Assembly (NCBI GenBank): GCA_004298075.1
Contig: SCRK01000158.1
Span: forward strand, 1-11,738
DNA: 11,738 bases
Origin: a bacterium
GTDB lineage: Bacteria > Omnitrophota > Gorgyraeia > Gygaellales > Profunditerraquicolaceae
Direction: 5' to 3'
The notes beneath the pieces are model-generated. The model ran no database searches. It was not told the origin of the DNA and saw only the letters and a list, made by a program, of their open reading frames with translations. Numbering within the stretch: position 1 is the stretch's first letter; each line of letters begins with the position of its first letter. Both the position numbers and the translations under genes were made by a program. This document shows, in pieces, positions 7,091-11,738 of the stretch.

Positions 7091-7727
7091 ATTTCCTCCC
7101 GATCAATTTAACCAGGTTATCGGCCATCTTCGGCTTGGATAAGAATGGCCCGTAAATCTTTTTACTCTCCACGAAGTAGGCGCTATACCGCTTTTTGCGC
7201 GAGGTATTAGCTACTACGCAGTCCAGAGCAGCTTCCTTGACAAGCTTACGACCTTCTTTTATAAGTTTCCCCGCTTGCATACCCGGCTCAAATTTAAAGC
7301 CGGCTAAATAGGAACGGGGCTTTAATTTGCGCAGGGAATTTATGATCTTGGGTGTTGGTTCCAGGATCAGCTTCAGGTTTTTAACCTGCGAACTGATCTT
7401 TTTATTGCTTACTGACCTGGGTTTGAAATCCGAAACCGCGGCCGCGTGAATTACAATATCATAATCTTTATTAAGCTCCCTCTTCAGCAGGTCATTTAAC
7501 TCGTTGAAGAGGGAAAAACGTTTTAGCTTGACCAGGTCATTTAATCCGCTAGGCTCAACCGGGCCTAGTAAAAGGGTTACTTTGCAGCCCTTTTGAGCAA
7601 ACTTATTAGCTAACAGGATACCGGTTTTTCCGCTGGCAGTGTTGCTGATGACCCTTACATTATCAATAGGGACCCAGGTGGGCCCTGAAGTTATCAAAAC
7701 TTTCTTGTTTTTTAAATTAGTAGCCAA
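7077..7727 (-). CDS. coaB: Stand-alone phosphopantothenoylcysteine synthetase (CoaB-type) domain protein
   Basis: CoaB joins 4'-phosphopantothenate and cysteine in coenzyme A synthesis. In many bacteria it is the C-terminal half of the bifunctional CoaBC (Dfp) protein of about 400 residues. Here only the CoaB half is present (216 residues, a full-length domain). Seen: VLITSGPTWVPIDNVRVISN (10-29, with R25 and N29 at family-conserved places), TASGKTG (30-36), HAAAVSDFKPRSV (94-106), a lysine pair at 109-110 where the family has a KIKK-type motif, AGFKFEPG (142-149) and VVANT (171-175). No flavin-dependent CoaC domain precedes it; thrC lies directly upstream. The start is a TTG at 7727, overlapping thrC by 11 bases, chosen because the conserved strand KKVLITSG begins only eight residues in and no nearer ATG or GTG exists. 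The divergent KIKK region leaves some doubt about activity. Confidence 0.85.
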   Translation of the reverse strand: MATNLKNKKVLITSGPTWVPIDNVRVISNTASGKTGILLANKFAQKGCKVTLLLGPVEPSGLNDLVKLKRFSLFNELNDLLKRELNKDYDIVIHAAAVSDFKPRSVSNKKISSQVKNLKLILEPTPKIINSLRKLKPRSYLAGFKFEPGMQAGKLIKEGRKLVKEAALDCVVANTSRKKRYSAYFVESKKIYGPFLSKPKMADNLVKLIGRKCAGN

Positions 7728-8796
7728 TCTCTTTCAATATTGCTTTTATATCAGGTTTGATCAATTTTGGTTTTTTCACGCACTTCAAAGCCCTCTCCGG
7801 GTCCTTTAATCCGTGTCCGGTCAAAATACAGACGATCCGGCATTTATTTTCCGGCTTTGCCTTCTTAAAATATCCGCTTTCTACCAGTTTTAACAGCCCG
7901 GCTATCGAGGCGCAAGACGCAGGTTCTGCGAATACCCCTTCTTTTTCCGCCAACATCCTGTAAGCGTGAAGAATTTCTGGATCTGAAACCATATCGATCA
8001 GGCCTCCGGATTCATCCCGGGCCTCAACCGCCTTCTTCCAGCTTGCCGGATTGCCTATGCGTATAGCGGTGGCGATCGTTTCGGGGTTTTTGATCGGTTT
8101 ATTCCTTACGATAGGGGCTGCCCCCTCTGCCTGAAAACCCAGCATCACCGGAAGTTTACCGCTCCTTGCTGCTGATTTGTATTCTTTATACCCCTTCCAG
8201 TAGGCGGTAATGTTGCCGGCGTTTCCTACCGGCATAACCTGAAAATCAGGGGCATCGCCAAGATGGTCGCATATTTCAAAGCTTGCGGTTTTTTGCCCTT
8301 CAATGCGAAAAGGATTGAGGGAGTTGACCAGGGTTATGGGGTATTTGGCGGCGATCTCTTTGACTAGATCAAGGGCCGCGTCAAAATTTCCTTTTACTGC
8401 CAGGACCTTGGCCCCATGAATTAATGCCTGGCTGAGCTTTCCCAGGGCGATAGCTCCGCTGGGGATAAGCACCACGCATTTTATCCCCGCTGCCGCGGAA
8501 TAGGCTGCTGCCGAAGCCGAGGTATTTCCGGTAGAGGCGCAGATGACTGCCGCGGCCTTCTCCTGGCAGGCCTTGGATATGGCCATGGTCATTCCCCGGT
8601 CTTTAAATGAGCCCGTCGGGTTGAGTCCTTCATATTTTAAATACACCTCTGTGTTTTTCCCTGCCAGCCGGCTTAAATACCCGGCGTAGATCAAAGGGGT
8701 GTTTCCTTCATTCAGGGTAATTAGAGGGGTATTCTCATCTACCGGAAGGAATTCTTTATATTTCCGGATGATCCCGTTATAGCTCTGTTGGTCCAT
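7717..8796 (-). CDS. thrC: Threonine synthase (PLP-dependent)
   Basis: It converts O-phospho-L-homoserine to L-threonine and phosphate, the last step of threonine synthesis. The 359-residue protein is of the shorter bacterial/archaeal type. Seen: TLNEGNTPLI (27-36), NPTGSFKDRGM (59-69) with the PLP-binding lysine K65, and ASTGNTSASAAAY (87-99). Also present are the PLP-phosphate loop PVGNAGNITAYWKGY (189-203) and TGHGLKDP (326-333). The architecture separates it from threonine dehydratase, and the genes upstream (hom) and downstream in the cluster support the assignment. ATG and the hom stop share one base (TAATG), with GAGGGTG as the ribosome site, so coupling to hom is expected. Its substrate would be supplied by the mutase-like candidate kinase about 2.6 kb further down the cluster. 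Confidence 0.96.
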   Translation of the reverse strand: MDQQSYNGIIRKYKEFLPVDENTPLITLNEGNTPLIYAGYLSRLAGKNTEVYLKYEGLNPTGSFKDRGMTMAISKACQEKAAAVICASTGNTSASAAAYSAAAGIKCVVLIPSGAIALGKLSQALIHGAKVLAVKGNFDAALDLVKEIAAKYPITLVNSLNPFRIEGQKTASFEICDHLGDAPDFQVMPVGNAGNITAYWKGYKEYKSAARSGKLPVMLGFQAEGAAPIVRNKPIKNPETIATAIRIGNPASWKKAVEARDESGGLIDMVSDPEILHAYRMLAEKEGVFAEPASCASIAGLLKLVESGYFKKAKPENKCRIVCILTGHGLKDPERALKCVKKPKLIKPDIKAILKEIGY

Positions 8797-10091
8797 TAAA
8801 CACCCTCGATCCGTATAGCTACTGATTTTTCCTTGATATCCGGCAGCCCGTCGATCATTTTCAGGGCAGCGCGTAAATTCTTTTCTTTTGACTGATGCGT
8901 GATCATAACAACAGGCACGATGCTGGATTTTAGCCTCTCTTTTTGGGTAACCGAGGCAATGCTGATGCCGTATTTTGCCAGGATGCCGGCTATCTTGGCC
9001 AATACTCCTGGCTTATCCACCGCTGTGATGCGGATATAATATTTGCTTTCAAATTCATCTATTTTACGCAAAGCCTTAACCAGGTTGTCTTCAACGATAT
9101 TCAAAGTCGGACGGAAAAGGCCGGCTTTTATATCCTGGGTAAGATCGGCAATATCGGAAACAACCGCCGAGGCAGCGGATAATTGCCCCGCACCCGGGCC
9201 GTAGAACATCAGATCGCCTGCCAAGTCGCTGGAAACATAAATAGCGTTAAAAACCCCGTCAATTGAAGAAAGCAGGTGCTCCCGGGGTAATAAGGTAGGA
9301 TGCACTCTGACCTCTAATTCATCGGTTTCTTTCTTGGCGATAGCCAGTAACTTTATCTCGTAGCCCAACTCCTTGGCATAGGCGATGTCGGCGCTGGATA
9401 CCCGCGAGATCCCCTCAATAAAGATATCCTTAAGGCTGACGATCCTCCCAAAGGCAAGGTAGGTAAGCAATACCAGTTTATGCGCCGAATCGATCCCTTC
9501 GATATCCAGGGTTGGGTCTTTTTCAGCAAAGCCTTTGGCTTTAGCTGAATTAAGCGCGCCGGCGAAAGAACAATTCTCCTTGGACATTTGGGTAAGCACG
9601 AAATTAGATGTACCATTGAGAATGCCGAAGATGCTGTTGAATTTATTGGCAATCAGTCCTTCCTTGATGGATTTAATGATCGGTATTCCCGCTCCTACGG
9701 AGGCCTCAAAGTAAATATTTTTCCCCCGCTGGGCTGCCTCAGCGAACAATTCCCTGCCATGTTCGGCCAGCAGCGCTTTATTAGCGGTAACCACATGCTT
9801 GCCTTTTTTCAAAGCGGATAAAATGTATTCCTTGGCCGGGTTTATCCCCCCCATTACCTCTACGATAATGTCGATCTGCGGGTCATTGATTATTTCATTG
9901 GCATCGTTAGTAAGCAGGGATCTGTCAACTTTTACCTCCCGTTTCTTCAGGATATCCTTGTCGCAGATCTTTTTGATGGTTATCTCTATCGCGATCTTTT
10001 GGGCCAACAGGGACTTCCTTTGCTGCAGGATCTTGACCACGCCGCTGCCGACATTGCCGAATCCGATAAGCCCGATATTGATCTTTTTCAT
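8796..10091 (-). CDS. hom: Homoserine dehydrogenase with C-terminal ACT domain
   Basis: It reduces aspartate semialdehyde to homoserine with NAD(P)H. The 431-residue protein is the monofunctional ACT-bearing type. Seen: the Rossmann motif GLIGFGNVGSGV (7-18), IDIIVEVMGGI (73-83), HVVTANKALLAEHG (99-112, K105), EASVGAGIPII (129-139), and FGILNGTSNFVL (155-166). GFAEKDPTLDIEGIDSAHKL (187-206) holds the D201/K205 pair at the catalytic position known in yeast homoserine dehydrogenase. GPGAGQLSAASAVVSDI is at 298-314. The ACT domain (about 352-425, ITAVDKPGVLAKIAGIL) is normally the threonine feedback site. The start is ATG at 10091, three bases after the PilZ gene, with AAAGGG as ribosome site. 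Confidence 0.97.
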   Translation of the reverse strand: MKKINIGLIGFGNVGSGVVKILQQRKSLLAQKIAIEITIKKICDKDILKKREVKVDRSLLTNDANEIINDPQIDIIVEVMGGINPAKEYILSALKKGKHVVTANKALLAEHGRELFAEAAQRGKNIYFEASVGAGIPIIKSIKEGLIANKFNSIFGILNGTSNFVLTQMSKENCSFAGALNSAKAKGFAEKDPTLDIEGIDSAHKLVLLTYLAFGRIVSLKDIFIEGISRVSSADIAYAKELGYEIKLLAIAKKETDELEVRVHPTLLPREHLLSSIDGVFNAIYVSSDLAGDLMFYGPGAGQLSAASAVVSDIADLTQDIKAGLFRPTLNIVEDNLVKALRKIDEFESKYYIRITAVDKPGVLAKIAGILAKYGISIASVTQKERLKSSIVPVVMITHQSKEKNLRAALKMIDGLPDIKEKSVAIRIEGV

Positions 10092-10094
10092 GAC

Positions 10095-10448
10095 TTACCC
10101 TTTCTTGAGATAATAACCTACTGTTTCATTGATAATTTTACGGTGTTTTTCGTCAATTGCCAGAAAGACAAGGCGCGTATCATAAATTATATCCTTGGTG
10201 ATCTCTTTAGATTCCAGGACTTTGCCGATAAGCATTATCGGGTTCGGATCAAAGGGAAGCCGTATCTCAAGAGCCAGGTTTGTCCCTGGCTTGAACTGGC
10301 AGTTGGTGGTAAGCAGCATACCGCCGAGGCTTAAATTCCTGGTCTGGGTTATGTCAGAGTTGCCGTTACTTTCCAGTATCCTGTAGGAAACAATGAACCT
10401 GCCTATAGCGCGCGGGAATTTTCTTTTTTCTATGCCGGAGTAGCTCAT
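10095..10448 (-). CDS. PilZ-domain protein (downstream copy)
   Basis: This 117-residue protein consists of a single PilZ domain, a family that binds cyclic di-GMP. Seen: the arginine motif RKFPR (R9 and R13, RxxxR) and the second motif as NLSLGG (38-43, NxSxxG). Asn at the first position is an accepted variant. A beta-rich core follows with LEIRLPFDPNPIMLIGKVLE. Its partner domain, if any, must be a separate protein. It resembles its upstream neighbour in motif spacing and the shared PFDP segment, suggesting an old tandem duplication. The start is ATG at 10448 with a near-perfect AAAGGAGGT six bases upstream; hom follows after three bases. The target process is unknown; its place before hom may reflect shared transcription only. 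Confidence 0.88.
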   Translation of the reverse strand: MSYSGIEKRKFPRAIGRFIVSYRILESNGNSDITQTRNLSLGGMLLTTNCQFKPGTNLALEIRLPFDPNPIMLIGKVLESKEITKDIIYDTRLVFLAIDEKHRKIINETVGYYLKKG

Positions 10449-10454
10449 TTGCGT

Positions 10455-10463
10455 ACCTCCTTT
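10455..10463 (-). promoter_or_regulatory. Strong ribosome-binding site overlapping a stop codon
   Basis: The minus strand reads AAAGGAGGT six bases before the ATG at 10448. It overlaps the TAA stop (10462-10464) of the preceding PilZ gene by two bases, so ribosomes finishing the first PilZ gene sit on the site for the second. This supports tight co-expression of the pair. Confidence 0.8.
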
Positions 10464-10809
10464 AACGACGTTTTGGCAGATTATATTTAATCAGCCATTC
10501 CACGTAATCACGGATCAATTGTTCCTGCTCTTTGCTCAAACTCGCGAACTTTATTCGCGTGGCATTCCCGATCGACTCAATTACTTTTCCCTCTACCTCC
10601 AACCAGTGAAAAGGATCAAAAGGGATCTTGATGAGGAGTTTAAGGGTCTCTCCCTTGGGGAAACTCTTCCTGGTGTTCAGCAGGATCCCCGCTTTACTTA
10701 TGTTCTTGATCGTGGTTGAGTCCCAACAGCTTGGGCATTGTGAGGCTTGGCTGTATTTCGCTGTCAGGGTCTTCTCGATCCTGGGAGCATTCCTTCTCTC
10801 GTTATCCAT
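10462..10809 (-). CDS. PilZ-domain protein (upstream copy) with a CPSC motif
   Basis: This 115-residue single-domain PilZ protein has RRNAPR at its N-terminus (R6 and R10 fit RxxxR) and NISKAG (36-41) as the NxSxxG motif, so cyclic-di-GMP binding is plausible. The segment LLIKIPFDPFHWLEVEGKVIE parallels the downstream copy. A difference is CPSC (25-28) between the two binding motifs, giving two cysteines that could be a metal or redox site. The C-terminal helix (about 92-110) is rich in charged residues and carries WL. ATG at 10809 has AAAGGAG six bases upstream and begins only 27 bases after the tRNA-Pro 3' end. No promoter is obvious in that gap. Role unknown. Confidence 0.87.
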   Translation of the reverse strand: MDNERRNAPRIEKTLTAKYSQASQCPSCWDSTTIKNISKAGILLNTRKSFPKGETLKLLIKIPFDPFHWLEVEGKVIESIGNATRIKFASLSKEQEQLIRDYVEWLIKYNLPKRR

Positions 10810-10836
10810 TGCTGCTCCTTTATCCTTTAATTTATA

Positions 10837-10910
10837 TCGGGGCGACAGGACTTGAACCTGTGACCTCAGCGTCCCGAACGCTGCGCTCTACCAAGCTGAG
10901 CCACGCCCCG
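10837..10910 (-). tRNA. tRNA-Pro (anticodon CGG)
   Basis: The minus strand folds into a complete 74-base cloverleaf. The acceptor CGGGGCG pairs with CGCCCCG (7/7). The D arm is GCTC/GAGC and the anticodon stem CAGCG/CGCTG with loop TTCGGGA. The T arm is ACAGG/CCTGT with loop TTCAAGT, and the discriminator is A. The anticodon CGG (complement of 10874-10876) decodes CCG as proline. G37 next to the anticodon and the C1-G72 pair are typical of bacterial tRNA-Pro. CCA is not encoded, so it must be added after transcription. The gene starts 11 bases after the gpsA stop and ends 27 bases before the PilZ ATG on the same strand. Confidence 0.97.
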
Positions 10911-10921
10911 TATTACAACTC

Positions 10922-11738
10922 CTACTCCTCTTTACTTCTCCTGGTCATTAGATCCCGCACAGCCTGAAGCGGGGATTTGTGTTTATATAATAATCCATAA
11001 ACTTCTTTTGTTATGGGCATCTCTACTTTGTATTTTTTGCTTAAGGCATAAGCCGAGCTTGCCGTAGGAACCCCTTCGGCAACCATTTGCATATGCTTAT
11101 GAATTTTTTTTAAAGATCTTCCCTTGCCGATCTGCTCTCCCACAAACCTATTCCTGCTCTCTTGGCTTATGCAGGTAGTTACCAGGTCTCCTAATCCGCT
11201 TATCCCGCTAAAAGTTTCAAGCTTAGCACCCATGGCTTTGCCTAACCTGGATATCTCAGCTAAACCTCGCGCCAGGATCGCCGCTTTAGTATTGGTCCCA
11301 AATCCCAGGCCGTCCGATACTCCGCAGGCAATAGCGATAACATTCTTTAAGCTTCCCCCTAATTCCACCCCGATAATATCGGCATTTGTATACACCCGGA
11401 ATTTTTCCGTATTAAAAACGTTTTGTAAAAATTTTCGTATCTCCATATTGTGAGAGGCAATTACCGCGGCAGTGGGAACTCCTTTTGCCACCTCCCGGGC
11501 GATAGTCGGCCCGGACAGGACTGCCAATTTTACCGCCCCCAATTCTTCGCGCACTACTTCGGACATCCTTTTCAATGACCTGATCTCAATGCCTTTAGTA
11601 ACACTTAAGAATACCGCGCTGCTATTGAAATGACCTTTGATCTTTCTTAAGACCTGCCGGGTATATTGCGAAGGGATAGCCAGGACAATGAGCTCTTTGC
11701 GCTCGAGGGCTATTTTGAGGTCGCTGGTTATTTCAACC
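10922..11738 (-). CDS. gpsA: Glycerol-3-phosphate dehydrogenase [NAD(P)+], C-terminal 271 residues (5' end outside window)
   Basis: It reduces dihydroxyacetone phosphate to sn-glycerol 3-phosphate for phospholipid synthesis. The frame is open from the window edge (first full codon at 11737) to the TAG at 10922; about 60 N-terminal residues including the dinucleotide motif are missing. Seen, numbering from the first visible codon: LIVLAIPSQYTRQVL (16-30), VFLSVTKGIE (42-51) with a family lysine, and VLSGPTIAREVAKG (73-86). ELGGSLKNVIAIACG (125-139) holds the catalytic lysine at 131, and FGTNTKAAILARGLAEI (146-162) lies in the substrate-binding region. An apparent start at 11575 is only an internal TTG Leu codon. 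tRNA-Pro follows directly. Identity is secure. Confidence 0.97.
   Translation of the reverse strand, partial: VEITSDLKIALERKELIVLAIPSQYTRQVLRKIKGHFNSSAVFLSVTKGIEIRSLKRMSEVVREELGAVKLAVLSGPTIAREVAKGVPTAAVIASHNMEIRKFLQNVFNTEKFRVYTNADIIGVELGGSLKNVIAIACGVSDGLGFGTNTKAAILARGLAEISRLGKAMGAKLETFSGISGLGDLVTTCISQESRNRFVGEQIGKGRSLKKIHKHMQMVAEGVPTASSAYALSKKYKVEMPITKEVYGLLYKHKSPLQAVRDLMTRRSKEE

Noticed and set aside
7090..7092. ATG as the start of the nucleotidyltransferase-like gene
   Set aside because: It is out of frame with the conserved GSxxxGE region and reaches a stop after ten codons; the GTG at 7090 is in frame.
9353..9652. Minus-strand 99-codon frame inside hom in another phase
   Set aside because: It overlaps the conserved catalytic region of hom in a different frame, with no family resemblance.
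10810..10836. Possible terminator or promoter between tRNA-Pro and the PilZ gene
   Set aside because: The 27-base gap holds a ribosome site (AAAGGAG) and A/T-rich bases but no hairpin with a T-run and no convincing -35/-10 pair.
10716..10967. Plus-strand frame across the tRNA, translating to GATGLEPVTSASRTLRSTKL
   Set aside because: This is the antisense translation of the tRNA-Pro gene, a well-known spurious protein in databases, and not a gene.
10922..11575. gpsA as a short complete gene starting at 11575
   Set aside because: The codon there is an internal TTG leucine; conserved GpsA sequence (VFLSVTKGIE and more) continues in frame to the window edge.
1..11738. Mobile elements, CRISPR arrays, phage or defence genes
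   Set aside because: No transposase, integrase, inverted terminal repeats, spaced direct repeats or defence-type domains were seen; all space is filled by housekeeping-type genes.

Overview
The window is one unbroken block of minus-strand genes, so transcription runs from the right end (base 11738) to the left end. In transcription order it holds: gpsA (5' end outside the window), a tRNA-Pro(CGG), two small PilZ-domain genes, hom, thrC, a stand-alone coaB-like gene, a nucleotidyltransferase-fold gene, a TPM-domain membrane protein, lemA, a phosphoglycerate-mutase-like gene that probably encodes the homoserine kinase, lysC, cimA, and the first 354 codons of valS. The largest gap between genes is 27 bases. 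Six junctions overlap by 1 to 14 bases. I see no convincing terminator, promoter, riboswitch, T-box, insertion sequence, CRISPR array or other mobile DNA, and no gene-free stretch above 30 bases.

Functionally the core is a threonine/isoleucine supply cluster. Aspartokinase (lysC) and homoserine dehydrogenase (hom) lead to homoserine. The mutase-like protein probably phosphorylates it, since no ordinary GHMP-type thrB is present here. Threonine synthase (thrC) finishes threonine. Citramalate synthase (cimA) opens the threonine-independent route to 2-oxobutyrate and so isoleucine, and valyl-tRNA synthetase follows it directly. Between thrC and the mutase-like gene sits a block with other apparent jobs: CoaB-like coenzyme A synthesis, a nucleotidyltransferase fold with both signature aspartates replaced, and a TPM/LemA envelope pair. 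Upstream, tandem PilZ genes (candidate cyclic-di-GMP sensors) follow glycerol-3-phosphate dehydrogenase and a tRNA.

The most notable sequence-level signals are: (1) a consensus Shine-Dalgarno sequence inside lysC, placed to start an in-frame 166-residue ACT-only beta subunit as in Bacillus and Corynebacterium aspartokinases; (2) the mutase-like candidate homoserine kinase; (3) a tRNA gene embedded in a continuous polycistron; (4) the Asn-for-Asp nucleotidyltransferase.

Organism: bacterial, with moderate G+C, consensus AGGAGG-type ribosome sites and a tRNA lacking an encoded CCA. PilZ, LemA/TPM, citramalate synthase and the mutase-type homoserine kinase together suggest a Gram-negative anaerobe or an uncultured lineage (Omnitrophota or deltaproteobacterial-like). 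That placement is a low-confidence inference. Nothing in base composition or gene decay suggests recent horizontal transfer.
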